From Desulfurococcaceae archaeon AG1 (GTDB lineage Archaea > Thermoproteota > Thermoprotei_A > Sulfolobales > AG1): DNA of 64,000 nt. The position numbers were made by a program, and so were the translations under genes. Positions within the stretch are counted from its first letter, which is position 1, and each line of letters begins with the position of its first letter. Shown piece after piece: positions 17,002 through 26,415 of the stretch. The notes below the pieces were generated by a model, which saw only the letters and a program-made list of their open reading frames with translations, was not told where the DNA came from and searched no databases. The stretch is taken from assembly GCA_003116855.1 (NCBI GenBank), contig BEWT01000010.1, positions 1 through 64,000 on the forward strand. The letters run 5' to 3'.

Positions 17002-18110
17002 GCACGCCTTCTAGAAAGCTTGAGCATATAGATATAGTTCTTACTGAGAGTGTTGAGGGCCCTGGATCTACGTGGTTTGAGCATGTCCACCTGATCCACA
17101 GAGCAGTCCCCGAAGTAGATTTTGATGAGGTGAGGATCGAGGTTTCTTTCCTCGGCAAGAAGCTAAAAGCACCTATAGTGATCACTGGCATGACTGGAGG
17201 TCATGCCGATGTTGCTCACATTAACAAGGCTATAGCAGAGGCTGCAGAAGAGCTTGGCATAGCTATGGGCGTAGGTTCTCAGAGAGCAGCTCTAGAGGAT
17301 CCTTCCAGGGTTGAGTCGTTCTCAATAGCCAGGAGGGTTGCTCCAAACGCTGTTATCATAGCCAATCTCGGAGCTCCACAGCTAGTGAAGGGCTACGGTG
17401 TTGGTGAGGTTAGGAGGGCTATAGAGATGATAGATGCTGACGCCATAGCTATACATCTCAACGCAGCACAGGAGGTAATCCAGCCCGAGGGTGAGCCGAC
17501 GTTTAGAAAGGTTGTGGAGAGGATAGAACATATAGCCTCAGCAATAGACAAACCGGTGATCATTAAAGAGACAGGCTGCGGATTATCAATGGAGGTCGTG
17601 GATGAGCTTAGAAGAATAGGTATAAAGATCTTCGATGTATCAGGCTACGGAGGCACCAACTGGGTTCTAGTAGAGAAGCACAGGGCTATTAGGAAGGGTG
17701 AGGAACTCAAGGCAGCAATAGCAGAGGATCTATCACTATGGGGGATACCAACAGCAGCCTCAATCATAGAGGCTAGATATATCGCACCAGACGCCACGCT
17801 AATAGGAAGCGGCGGTGTAAGAACATCGCTAGACGCTGCAAAAACCCTAGCCCTTGGAGCAGATCTGGTTGGGATAGCAAAACCAGCCCTCGAAGCCTAC
17901 TACTCGGGAAGACTAAAACTCTATCTAAAAAGCCTTATACACGGAATAAAAGCAGCGATCTTCCTCACAGGGTCTAGAAGTATAGACGAGCTGAGAGAAA
18001 AACCAGTAGTAATAACAGGACCCCTAAGAGAATGGATGATAGAGAGAAGAATAGATAGAGAAGCGTATGAGATAGCAAGAAGGAAGACCATTGCTAAGGG
18101 GATCTTATAA
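16998..18110 (+). CDS. fni: Isopentenyl-diphosphate delta-isomerase, type 2 (FMN-dependent)
   Basis: Interconverts IPP and DMAPP with reduced FMN. It is a TIM barrel of 370 residues, the family length. Diagnostic stretches: PIVITGMTGGH near residue 60, GVGSQRAALEDP near 92, HLNAAQEVIQPEGEP near 154 (with the catalytic Gln), KETGCGLS near 190, DVSGYGGTNW near 213, and GSGGVRTSLDAAK near 272 for FMN phosphate. The TTG start overlaps the IPK stop as TTGA, so translation is coupled. Together with IPK it supplies both C5 units for isoprenoid lipids. Confidence 0.96.
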   Translation: MSTPSRKLEHIDIVLTESVEGPGSTWFEHVHLIHRAVPEVDFDEVRIEVSFLGKKLKAPIVITGMTGGHADVAHINKAIAEAAEELGIAMGVGSQRAALEDPSRVESFSIARRVAPNAVIIANLGAPQLVKGYGVGEVRRAIEMIDADAIAIHLNAAQEVIQPEGEPTFRKVVERIEHIASAIDKPVIIKETGCGLSMEVVDELRRIGIKIFDVSGYGGTNWVLVEKHRAIRKGEELKAAIAEDLSLWGIPTAASIIEARYIAPDATLIGSGGVRTSLDAAKTLALGADLVGIAKPALEAYYSGRLKLYLKSLIHGIKAAIFLTGSRSIDELREKPVVITGPLREWMIERRIDREAYEIARRKTIAKGIL

Positions 18111-18510
18111 TCTTAAATAATGTTTAGTGACAATTGTACTGTCATGAAACCTAAACTCTGTAACAAGAGAATATGTCGAAGAAAAGATCAGGATTGAGGA
18201 ATCTTATTTTCGAACTGCAAGACATGCTCTTACTCGTAAACGATCTTTGCAATACTATTGTTCAGACGGATCTCTAAGCCTAGAGCATACTCTTCTAGGA
18301 ACAGACACTATCGCCCAGCGACAGCCTCTAAGGTTATATAAGGCTATATATCGATATTACAGTGTTACAGTTCAGACCATGGGGCGTTTAGCTTCCTAAC
18401 TCTTGGCCCAAGATCTATAGGTAATACTTTTCAAGCTTTAAAGCTCTTGATCTTTTACAAGACATGGAGGTTCGATAAATAGCCAATCCTGTATCATAAT
18501 TATTGGGGTT
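18111..18510 (+). other. Intergenic stretch of 400 bases without a recognised gene
   Basis: AT-rich region between fni and the DNA methyltransferase gene. TTATATAAGGCTATATATC near 18334-18352 holds two overlapping TATA-like boxes, and a palindromic ACAATTGT lies near 18132. I see no tRNA, guide-RNA boxes or convincing short gene. It is too long for a simple promoter region. Confidence 0.4.
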
Positions 18511-19371
18511 TTGCTTCTGAACAGCTCTGTGAGGCTTGTAAAATCCAGCGAGCTTGGTGATCACGTAGAGCTTGGAGAGGTGCTTGACAGCATTATTCAT
18601 GGTGACTGTGTCGATGTTCTGAAGAGACTCCCCTCTAACGTTGTCGATATGGTTTTCTTCGACCCTCCCTATTTCCTGCAGCTACCTAGGGGTAAGAGGC
18701 TTGTTAGGTGGGGTGTTAGAACGTTGGTCGAGAGTCCTGAAGAGTATTGGGATATCTTCTCAAGCTTTGAGGAGTACGATAGATTCATAGCCTCGTGTCT
18801 AGCAGAGGTTAGGCGTGTTATGAAGCCCAACGCTACCATCTGGGCTATCGGGACTTACCATAATATCTTCAGAATAGGAAGGATTATGCAGGATCTTGGT
18901 TTCTGGATATTGAACGACGTTATTTGGTTTAAGGTAAACCCCATGCCCAACTGGCTTGGAGTAAGATTCACAAACGCTACAGAGACACTCATATGGGCTG
19001 TTAGGGATAGGGATTCGAAGAAATACACGTTTAACAAGGAGGCTGCGAGGAATTATTGCTATAAAGATTGGGGTAAGAAGCTCGCGTATAACGTGTGGAG
19101 AATACCAATATGCTCAGGAGCTGAGAGGCTTAAGGATGAGAGAGGTAAGAGGTTACATCCAACCCAGAAGCCTGAAGAGCTCATGGAGAGGATAATCACG
19201 ATCTCAACAAAACCAGGAGATCTTATCCTAGACCCGATGGCCGGGGTTGGAACAACAGGGGTTGTTGCAAAGAGGCTTGGGAGGCATTTTATAATGATTG
19301 AGAAGGATGAGAGATACGTATCCGCCGCCCTGAATAGGATCCTAGCTATACCCCCTAGCAAGCCCTCATGA
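18511..19371 (+). CDS. DNA (adenine-N6) methyltransferase, beta group, HinfI/CcrM-like
   Basis: The catalytic motif DPPYFLQL is near residue 50 and the AdoMet-binding motif DPMAGVGTTG near residue 242. This order (DPPY first) marks the beta group. The central stretch NPMPNWLGVRFTNATETLIWA closely resembles the block in M.HinfI and CcrM, which methylate adenine in GANTC, so a similar target is likely but unproven. HPTQKPEELMERII is the usual C-terminal motif. The start is a TTG at 18511; the first ~25 residues are poorly conserved and a later start is possible. No restriction endonuclease gene is adjacent, so it looks like an orphan regulatory or protective methylase. Confidence 0.9.
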   Translation: MLLNSSVRLVKSSELGDHVELGEVLDSIIHGDCVDVLKRLPSNVVDMVFFDPPYFLQLPRGKRLVRWGVRTLVESPEEYWDIFSSFEEYDRFIASCLAEVRRVMKPNATIWAIGTYHNIFRIGRIMQDLGFWILNDVIWFKVNPMPNWLGVRFTNATETLIWAVRDRDSKKYTFNKEAARNYCYKDWGKKLAYNVWRIPICSGAERLKDERGKRLHPTQKPEELMERIITISTKPGDLILDPMAGVGTTGVVAKRLGRHFIMIEKDERYVSAALNRILAIPPSKPS

Positions 19372-19453
19372 CCATAAGAATCATAGACCCATGGTTTTCA
19401 TCGAATCTGTAGAAACAGCAATCGAGGCTTTGCTCAGGTTATTGTATAGCCCT

Positions 19454-20830
19454 CTAGCCAGATCCTTTAGCAACTCTAGCTAGAAGCTCTTCTAATAGGG
19501 ATGAGAGCTTCCCAACCTCCTCCTCGTTATGGATGAGCGAGGGTAGCAGGTGGGCTAGCTTCTCACCAACGTATAGGATACCATTGATCCTTGAGTATAG
19601 GTGGAGCAGGTACTCCATCTCCCCTGTCTTGCTCCATCTAAGCTCATAAACATCCCTACTATTTCTCGGCCTTGCCCTTGTGAAGTGGATCCCAACCATG
19701 GTTCCCGCACCTGTTGTCCAGCATATATTGCCATGCTCCTCGCACACTCTATCCACCTTTCTTCTAAAACTATTCCACATGCTGTTAGCCCTCTCATATA
19801 GAGATCTGTTCTGCGAGAGATGCCTAACCATGGCGTGACCAGCAGCCATACTGATTGGGTTGCCAACAAATGTCCCGCCATGGAAGGATCTGGATCTCGG
19901 GTCTTTGTATTTTATATGATCTAGGAGCTCCATGATCTCAGCCTTGCCACCAAAAGCGCCTGCCCCAGCAAAGCCCCCGCCAACTATTTTTCCAAGCACC
20001 ACGAGATCTGCTCTTACTCCGAAATACTCTTGAGCGCCTCCTGGGGCTAGTCTGAACCCTGTTATAACCTCGTCGAAAATCAATAGAGATCCGTATCTAT
20101 ACGAGAGATCCCTTAAACCCTTCAGATAACCCTCAAGAGGCTCTATACACCCACCAGCACCGAGGACAGGTTCAACTATTATGGCCGCTACCTCGTGCTT
20201 CTTCAGGGCTTGCTCCACAGCATCGAGATCGTTGAAGGGAACAGCTATAGTCTGTCTAGTGATCTCTTCTAGGAGCCCGGCTGATTCAGGGCCTGTGAAG
20301 GGGGGTGTTACTGCTACATGGAGTAGGTCGAACCCGCCGTGCCATCCACCCTCGATCTTGATCACATACTTCCTCTTGGTATAGGCTCTAGCAAGCCTTA
20401 ATACATACATATTAGCCTCTGTCCCGCTGTTAGCGAACCTAACCATCTCAAGCCCTGGAACCACTCTAGAGAGGAGCTCTGCATACTCCACAGCATATGG
20501 GTTCTCAAACCCCAGATGTGTCCCCTTCCCCATAGCCTCTAGAACAGCGTCTATAACTAATCTGGGTCTATGCCCGATGATATGGGTTCCATGACCCATC
20601 CAGAAATCGATATACTCGTTACCATCTATATCCCATACCCTGGTTCCATCAGCCCTCTCTATATAGGGTGGGTAGGGCTTCATAAACCTAACAGTATATG
20701 TAACACCCCCTGGGAGGATTCTGTATGCCCTTTCGAAGAGCTCTCTGCTCCTCCTAGTCCTCTCTATGTATATTTTCTCAAGCTCTGCAGAGATCCTCTT
20801 AAGAGCCTCCTCATCCACAGGGGTGCTCAT
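19454..20830 (-). CDS. Class III aminotransferase, glutamate-1-semialdehyde aminomutase-like
   Basis: PLP enzyme of 458 residues resembling HemL. Motifs: LPGGVTYTVRFMKPYPP near residue 38, ANSGTEANMYVLRLARA near 120, GGWHGG near 144, LIFDEVITGFR near 232 (Asp to the PLP nitrogen), and VVLGKIVGGGF near 262 with the Schiff-base Lys. Typical HemL also has SGTEA and DEV but is shorter, and no other haem gene is here. The gene lies 5 bases after a DAP-dehydrogenase-like oxidoreductase, so the two probably act in one amino-acid route, not haem synthesis. AGAGGTAAT precedes the ATG. Confidence 0.88.
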   Translation of the reverse strand: MSTPVDEEALKRISAELEKIYIERTRRSRELFERAYRILPGGVTYTVRFMKPYPPYIERADGTRVWDIDGNEYIDFWMGHGTHIIGHRPRLVIDAVLEAMGKGTHLGFENPYAVEYAELLSRVVPGLEMVRFANSGTEANMYVLRLARAYTKRKYVIKIEGGWHGGFDLLHVAVTPPFTGPESAGLLEEITRQTIAVPFNDLDAVEQALKKHEVAAIIVEPVLGAGGCIEPLEGYLKGLRDLSYRYGSLLIFDEVITGFRLAPGGAQEYFGVRADLVVLGKIVGGGFAGAGAFGGKAEIMELLDHIKYKDPRSRSFHGGTFVGNPISMAAGHAMVRHLSQNRSLYERANSMWNSFRRKVDRVCEEHGNICWTTGAGTMVGIHFTRARPRNSRDVYELRWSKTGEMEYLLHLYSRINGILYVGEKLAHLLPSLIHNEEEVGKLSSLLEELLARVAKGSG

Positions 20831-20835
20831 AACAA

Positions 20836-21816
20836 TTACCTCTGGAACCTGATCTTGAATGGAAGGAGCTCTGTTATAAGGTTAAGCCCAGGCGGTAAAG
20901 TATGGATCCTCTCCGCAACGTTTAAAACCACAGACACAGTCCCCAGATCCCCGTGAGTCCCGCTACTCCTCCAAACAATACTCGTATCCTCTCCCTCGAT
21001 GGAGATCTCCTCATACTCAGGAGCGCCTACATATGCATGGAACTCAACCCTTATGATCTCCTCATCCCCAACATAGCCTGATCCGTATCCAATCACACCT
21101 CTATTTCTCCCCTTCTCAACCCTCACACCATGGGACTCCACAGGATCCTCTGCTGGGACTGGTTTCTGAGCCTCAACAACCCTAGCGAGGTTCAGATCCC
21201 CTGCCAGGGCTACTAGGTATATAGACTCTGCATAGCCAACATGCCCCGTTACCTCGCCCCTAGCGAGCTTCTCTCCAAACACCACAGGATCCTCCCCAAC
21301 ACCGACCTTCTTCCTAAAAGGCTCTCTCCTCTTAGCAGCATCAAGAGATCTAATAACCCTTATCTTTTTAACAGCGGGTAGCGAGGCCGCGATCGTTACT
21401 ACTAATGTGTCGAAGAGAAAGCCCGGATTGATTCCAGCACCAATAATAGCTACACCATATCTCTTAGCAATCTCGTCAAGTCTCGTAGCAAGCACAGGGT
21501 ATCTATAGTATGGGTAAGAGAGAGTTTCACACGTTGATACGACATCCACACCAAGCCTGGCAATAGATACTATCTGGTCAAAAACCCTATCTAGATAGGA
21601 TCCTGTTGCATGTATAGCCACATCGGCACCCATAAGGGATGATATATCGTTGGTAATCTTAACACCAATACTCCCCACACCAAGCACATCGCCAACGTCT
21701 TTGCCAAGAATGCTTTTATCGATATCAACAACACCCACAACCTCATAGCCCCTCTTTAGAGCAAGCCTTGCAGCAAGCCTACCTATAGCACCAAACCCAT
21801 AGAAGCCGACTCTCAA
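20836..21816 (-). CDS. NAD(P)-dependent oxidoreductase of the diaminopentanoate/dihydrodipicolinate dehydrogenase type
   Basis: The Rossmann N-terminus VGFYGFGAIGRLAARLAL is followed by VVGVVDID, then ADVAIHATGSYLDRVFDQI near residue 70, and GAGINPGFLFDTLV near 130. This resembles 2,4-diaminopentanoate dehydrogenase and related DapB-like amine dehydrogenases. The TTG at 21816 is chosen because GGTGATGTT immediately precedes it and the protein then begins at the Rossmann strand; the frame opens upstream to 21876. It is the first gene of a pair with the HemL-like aminotransferase. Together they could oxidatively deaminate or transaminate a diamino acid; the substrate is unknown. Confidence 0.85.
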   Translation of the reverse strand: MRVGFYGFGAIGRLAARLALKRGYEVVGVVDIDKSILGKDVGDVLGVGSIGVKITNDISSLMGADVAIHATGSYLDRVFDQIVSIARLGVDVVSTCETLSYPYYRYPVLATRLDEIAKRYGVAIIGAGINPGFLFDTLVVTIAASLPAVKKIRVIRSLDAAKRREPFRKKVGVGEDPVVFGEKLARGEVTGHVGYAESIYLVALAGDLNLARVVEAQKPVPAEDPVESHGVRVEKGRNRGVIGYGSGYVGDEEIIRVEFHAYVGAPEYEEISIEGEDTSIVWRSSGTHGDLGTVSVVLNVAERIHTLPPGLNLITELLPFKIRFQR

Positions 21817-22174
21817 AACATCACCGATAGTTAGTCCTGTTGAGTGGAATAAAAGAAAGAAGATTCTATATAACAATGATCCTTAGGATCTCCTAAAGAC
21901 CTAGAAATCCGATCCTATCAAACTGCTTCATCTAAAACAAGCCATATATAGGTTTCTCACAGCAATCGATGGAGAACTATGGATCCGATTGCTTCAAATG
22001 AGTTAAGGCTAATAATATAGACTTTGATGAAAGAAACCTTATAGCGATGAGGCTAAGGGTGGGGTGATTTATACCACGCTATATCAACCACTATGAAGCC
22101 TTCTATCACATTACGCCAAGATCCATTGATTCTGTTTTTAATCATAGTTAGAGTAAGATCTTCTGAGTTATAGT

Positions 22175-22828
22175 TTACCCCTTATAGAGTCTGAGAAGCA
22201 TTACAGGGAATCTGTAGATCCTTCTCCTATGACTCTCAAACATGGCTGGGATCTCCATGTTATATATGCCCAGAACCTCGGTGTTAAAACCCTCCTGTGA
22301 TGAGATCTTTCTTATAAGTTTCAGGGACTCCTCGTTATATTTATGTATTGAGTATATTGTATTAGAGGCCCTCATAGCTGTTCTCAGAAAGGCCAGGTCA
22401 GATCCCCTTCTGTGAACGCCGAAAGGAGGGTTCATAACTGCTAGACCAAAACTTCTCAACGATCCTTGAAACAGATCCCAGCATATGATCTCAACCCTAT
22501 CGCTTATCCCTAGCTTTGAGAGATTCTTTTTAGCATCTACGAGATCCTCGCATGATATATCTATACATAATACCTCATCAACACCCATTATAGCCAAGGC
22601 TGCTGCTATCCTTCCAGTTCCGCACCCAAGGTCGGAGGCTCTTTTACCAAGATCCCCTTTCAAAGCAGCTGTGAACACGATCTCGGCTACAAGCCATGAC
22701 GGTGTGGGGTATTGTTCAAGAAAGATCTTGGGTTTTCTAAAGCCTGGTATTTCCTCCAAAATTCTCTCAAGATCCTTTTTAGTAATGCTAAAACCTTCGA
22801 GACTCGGATCAGCCTGCTTGATCATCAT
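22175..22828 (-). CDS. METTL5-like RNA N6-adenine methyltransferase
   Basis: 217 residues with the class I AdoMet motif ASDLGCGTGRIAAALAIMG near residue 64 and the catalytic NPPFGVHRRGSD near residue 132, where NPPF marks N6-adenine transfer. The preceding LEQYPTPSWLVAEIVF block near residue 38 is typical of the archaeal and eukaryotic METTL5 group, which modifies small-subunit rRNA. ATGATG overlaps the stop of the upstream dipeptidase by one base, so the two are co-transcribed although unrelated in function. About 300 bases without a recognised gene follow. Target in archaea is inferred. Confidence 0.88.
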   Translation of the reverse strand: MMIKQADPSLEGFSITKKDLERILEEIPGFRKPKIFLEQYPTPSWLVAEIVFTAALKGDLGKRASDLGCGTGRIAAALAIMGVDEVLCIDISCEDLVDAKKNLSKLGISDRVEIICWDLFQGSLRSFGLAVMNPPFGVHRRGSDLAFLRTAMRASNTIYSIHKYNEESLKLIRKISSQEGFNTEVLGIYNMEIPAMFESHRRRIYRFPVMLLRLYKG

Positions 22829-23928
22829 TATACCTGCAACCTATCTCCCCATCTATTCTCATGAGCCCTTACGACCCTCGCAACATTCTCCCAAGCCATC
22901 TTCCTCAGATCGTTATCACCCATACCCAGCTCCGCGAGTCTCTCTAGGAGCCTGGGGAGTTTGGAGGCGTCTTCAAGCCCCTCAGGTGTTCTCTCTATCC
23001 CGAAATAATCCGTCCCTATGGCTAGTATATCTGATCCATAGCGTCTCCAAACCTCTATCACGTGTTTAGCGAGATCATCTATAGACGGTTTACCGCCTAT
23101 GGTTGAGGTTATTAGAGTGAATCCAATAACACCCCCACTCTTCTTTATACCCTCGAGAATCTCGTCATCAGCGTTTCTCAGACTCTTGTGAACAGCATTA
23201 TAATTAGAATGGCTAGCTATAACAGGGAGTTTTGATATAGATAACACATCCAAAGCCGTCTTCTTACCAGCATGCGATATATCGAGTATGATCCCGAGCT
23301 CGTTAGCTATCCTCACAAGATCCTCGCCATTCTCTGTCAACCCGTAATCCTTCGTCGACCTACATGACGAGGCATACTTATTATCATAGTTCCACGTTAT
23401 GGTAAGGCTCCTAACCCCGAGCATGTGGAGGATCTCGAGATCCTCGGGTCTTCCCACAGGATCCGAGCCCTCAAGACTAATTAGGATCCCTATACCCTCG
23501 CTCTCAACCCTAGCCAGGTCTCCCGGCCTTGCTACAAGCCTGAGCTTATTTTGGTATCTCTTAACAAGATTCCTATATATATGTATATGTTCTATAACAT
23601 CCCCTAGAGATCCTAGCACGGGGACTAGGGATTCGTGCCAAGAGCCATATAGCTTCTCAAGCCTCTCAAGGATCACAGGGCTCCAAACAGCGTTTCCAGG
23701 AAAAATCGCTCCAAAGATCAGTCTAACCCCTCCTCTAGAGTATTTCGGGATATCACCATGCCTTCCCTCAAGATCCTGATCGAATGTTACACCAAGATTT
23801 CTATTAACCTTCGGATCAAAGCCGCCTGTTTTTATAGCGAATGATATATCTTGATGCATATCAGCAATCATATAGCGGGGCATAACAGCACCAAGAACAA
23901 ATATGCGTCCAAGTATATTTAAATCCAT
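22828..23928 (-). CDS. Membrane-dipeptidase-like metallopeptidase (M19)
   Basis: Zn-dependent dipeptidase of the amidohydrolase fold. Metal ligands visible: ADMHQD near residue 23 (H-x-D), the bridging Glu in LISLEGSDP near 150, LDISHAGKK near 217 and ASHSNYNAVH near 238, and GTDYFG near 305. Family length is about 350. The ATG at 23928 follows GGAGGGATCC. A second ATG at 23883 (MPRYMIADMHQD), preceded by GGTG and about 35 bases after a TTTAAATAT box, would give a more typical N-terminus without the hydrophobic lead. Likely a peptide-scavenging enzyme. Confidence 0.92.
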   Translation of the reverse strand: MDLNILGRIFVLGAVMPRYMIADMHQDISFAIKTGGFDPKVNRNLGVTFDQDLEGRHGDIPKYSRGGVRLIFGAIFPGNAVWSPVILERLEKLYGSWHESLVPVLGSLGDVIEHIHIYRNLVKRYQNKLRLVARPGDLARVESEGIGILISLEGSDPVGRPEDLEILHMLGVRSLTITWNYDNKYASSCRSTKDYGLTENGEDLVRIANELGIILDISHAGKKTALDVLSISKLPVIASHSNYNAVHKSLRNADDEILEGIKKSGGVIGFTLITSTIGGKPSIDDLAKHVIEVWRRYGSDILAIGTDYFGIERTPEGLEDASKLPRLLERLAELGMGDNDLRKMAWENVARVVRAHENRWGDRLQV

Positions 23929-24001
23929 GGATCCCTCCTAAACAAGACTATAAGCTATAACAGCGATATTAGCCACTAAGGAGAGCAGGTATTGTGGGAG
24001 T

Positions 24002-24529
24002 TTGAAACACCCCCACGAGATCCATAGAGAGCTCGGGCCGAGAAGCGCTAGGGTTTATGAGATTACTATAAGCACGTCCAGGTATGAAGCTATGGTGAGG
24101 GGCGAGGGCTATACAGACGAGTCGGGAGACGTAATAGTCTCAATGCTGACTAGCCATGGATATAGTCTGGTTGGTAGAAAGCTGCTCAAAGACGATCCTG
24201 TCGAGATTAGGAAAACCATAGAGGAGCTCCTAAGCAGAGATGATATAGATGTAATCATAACCACAGGGGGTACAGGGATCTCGAGGACAGACTCGACTAT
24301 AGAGGCTATAAGGCCCCTGATAGATAAGGAGATAGAGGGTTTCGGCGAGATCTTTAGGTTTGTGAGCTTCCAGAGAATAGGATCTGCAGCAATGCTCACA
24401 AGAGCCTTAGCAGGCGTGTCCAGAGGTAAGTTATTAATAGTACTCCCAGGGTCTCCTGATGCTGTTAAAACAGGGCTTGAGATAATATTACCAGAGATCC
24501 CCCATATACTATACCTCATAAAACACTAA
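24002..24529 (+). CDS. moaB: MoaB/MogA molybdopterin adenylyltransferase
   Basis: Adenylates molybdopterin before metal insertion by MoeA. 175 residues with the MoCF_biosynth fold: YTDESGDVIVSMLTSHGY near residue 37, DDVxxI-like segments near 67, the hallmark TTGGTGISRTDSTIEAI near 86, and VLPGSPDAVKTGLEIILPE near 145. It works with the moeA gene upstream in the window and serves formate dehydrogenase. The TTG start has GGGAG just before it. It stands alone between a divergent dipeptidase and a convergent peptidase. Confidence 0.94.
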   Translation: MKHPHEIHRELGPRSARVYEITISTSRYEAMVRGEGYTDESGDVIVSMLTSHGYSLVGRKLLKDDPVEIRKTIEELLSRDDIDVIITTGGTGISRTDSTIEAIRPLIDKEIEGFGEIFRFVSFQRIGSAAMLTRALAGVSRGKLLIVLPGSPDAVKTGLEIILPEIPHILYLIKH

Positions 24530-24551
24530 CAAGTCTGAAGAACTAGTGATA

Positions 24552-26306
24552 TTAGCCAAGGTTTTTCTTAAGGAACATAATCCCTGGTAGGAGTATCTCC
24601 ATCGCACTCTTAACATCTATCACATAATGCCCCATATCGGGGATCACGTGTAGCTCGAACTTCTTCCCAAGCTCAAGAAGCCTCTGAGCATATCTAAGCA
24701 CAGGTCTTAGAGGCGTTCTCGTATCGTTCTGGGGATGTATAAGGCATAGTGGTGCCTTGAGCCTTTCAGCATAGTTTATAGCGGATCTTTCTCTCCATAG
24801 ATCCCTCTTACCATCAAAGAGAAGTAGAGCGAACTGTTTAAATACAGCGTCACCAAGCTCGTACATCTCCTCCCAGTCAGGAACAGAAGCCCCTGCTACA
24901 GCCGCATCCCAGACATCTGGCTCCTTAACGGAGGCCCAGACACCCATAAAGCCGCCATAGCTATAGCCAAAGATGGCTACCTTACTCGCAAGCCCTGTCT
25001 CCCTAGCCCATCTAGCTGCATAAACTACATCCATTAGATCGCCTCCCCCAGGATCTCCTATATCGAGTCTTCTGAACTCCTCACCATAGCCCGTAGACCC
25101 CCTGAAGTTAGGCGCTACAACATGGTACCCGCTTGCCACGAGAGACGCTATCGTACCGCTCCACATATCTGGCACCTCCCACCACGGGCCGCCATGGACA
25201 TAGATCACTGTTGGTCCTGGTCTGGGAGCTACTCGGCTTTCTATAACGAACGTAGGTATTTCCAATCCGTCGAAGCTCCTTATCCTGGTGAAATAAACCC
25301 TCCCAAGCCTTCTAGCAACGTTTCGCGAGAGTCTCGAACTAGCTATATCACTATAACCGCCTTCAAGACCGACGCTAATTATTCTGGGCGGCGATGTGAG
25401 AGAAGATCTCGCGAGGATAAACCTCTTACCAGCTCTATAATACGTGGCTGAACCACTATAGCCTGGGGGTAGCGGGATCTCTCTTCCATCGACATAAAGC
25501 CTAACCCTGCCATCCCTCTTCCCAAGGAACCATGTCTTCTCATCATCAAGCCAGTCATAATATATATACTCGGTTATCCTGTGCCTCAGATGATCTGTGT
25601 ATGATGTTCTCAAAGGTTCTAACACCATACCCTTAGGATCTAAAGTATATAGCCTGTAGGGTCCGGTGTAGTTTGATGCGAAAAGCAGTTTCCCACTCCT
25701 ACTGATCACTGGTCCTGTGTTGCTCGAACCCTTCTTCGGGGTATATATGTTGAGCTTACCGCTAGGTATATCTAGTATGAAGATCTCTGAGGATCTAGCA
25801 TCCCCAGCAAGCCAGCCAGCACCAACCACAAGATCTCCCTTTATGCTTAATACGAAGGAGGCTCCGGAAAGCTTCTGGATCATCTCAGCCTTCTCACCAG
25901 GCCTTGCGATCCACACGCCAGTACCGCCCTCGACTACTCCTGAAAAAGCCGCCCTCTCGCCATCCAGCGCTAGCCCGAGGATCCTTGTTGGTTTGAAGCC
26001 CTCCACCTCGATCTTCTCTCCGGTCTCTGGGTTTGCGAAAACGACTGTTGCAAGCTCCTTGCCTGCTGTAACATCACGGGTATATACAAATAACCTCGAG
26101 TCCTCGTCTGCGGCTGCTGAGAGGATCCTCTCACCGCTTGTTATTCTGATCCTCTCGCCCGTCTCAAGATCGAGCGAGTATAGATCCATGGATCCCTCCT
26201 GCGTAGATGTGTATATAAGTCTCTTACCACTAGAGATCCCAATAACCATATAGCTCGGGAGCCTGACTATCTCCTCCACAATCGAGACAATCTCGCTATA
26301 GGACAT
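24552..26306 (-). CDS. Prolyl oligopeptidase-family (S9) acylaminoacyl-peptidase-like serine peptidase
   Basis: 584 residues: an N-terminal beta-propeller of WD40-like blades (about 20-330), then an alpha/beta hydrolase domain. The catalytic triad is visible as Ser in FGYSYGGFMG near residue 448, Asp in HPQNDTRTPL near 530 and His in PDMGHYV near 562. The oxyanion motif VHGGPW is near 372. This matches archaeal acylaminoacyl-peptidases, which remove blocked N-terminal residues or cleave short peptides. The ATG starts close to a cluster of AT-rich promoter sequence shared with the divergent tfe gene. Confidence 0.94.
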   Translation of the reverse strand: MSYSEIVSIVEEIVRLPSYMVIGISSGKRLIYTSTQEGSMDLYSLDLETGERIRITSGERILSAAADEDSRLFVYTRDVTAGKELATVVFANPETGEKIEVEGFKPTRILGLALDGERAAFSGVVEGGTGVWIARPGEKAEMIQKLSGASFVLSIKGDLVVGAGWLAGDARSSEIFILDIPSGKLNIYTPKKGSSNTGPVISRSGKLLFASNYTGPYRLYTLDPKGMVLEPLRTSYTDHLRHRITEYIYYDWLDDEKTWFLGKRDGRVRLYVDGREIPLPPGYSGSATYYRAGKRFILARSSLTSPPRIISVGLEGGYSDIASSRLSRNVARRLGRVYFTRIRSFDGLEIPTFVIESRVAPRPGPTVIYVHGGPWWEVPDMWSGTIASLVASGYHVVAPNFRGSTGYGEEFRRLDIGDPGGGDLMDVVYAARWARETGLASKVAIFGYSYGGFMGVWASVKEPDVWDAAVAGASVPDWEEMYELGDAVFKQFALLLFDGKRDLWRERSAINYAERLKAPLCLIHPQNDTRTPLRPVLRYAQRLLELGKKFELHVIPDMGHYVIDVKSAMEILLPGIMFLKKNLG

Positions 26307-26415
26307 GGTTTTATCTCCAATCTATCTCTCCTTAATAATAATATTAATTATGGTAATAACGATCCTGAGATCTATTTGGTGTTAAATTATATTATTCTCC
26401 TAGGGATCATATTCT

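Noticed and set aside
22020-22075. Box C/D guide RNA (TGATGA near 22026)
   Set aside because: No CTGA D box follows at a proper distance.
25717-26253. 178-residue plus-strand frame opposite the S9 peptidase
   Set aside because: Antisense of the beta-propeller part; Ser/Pro-rich composition is typical of shadow frames here.
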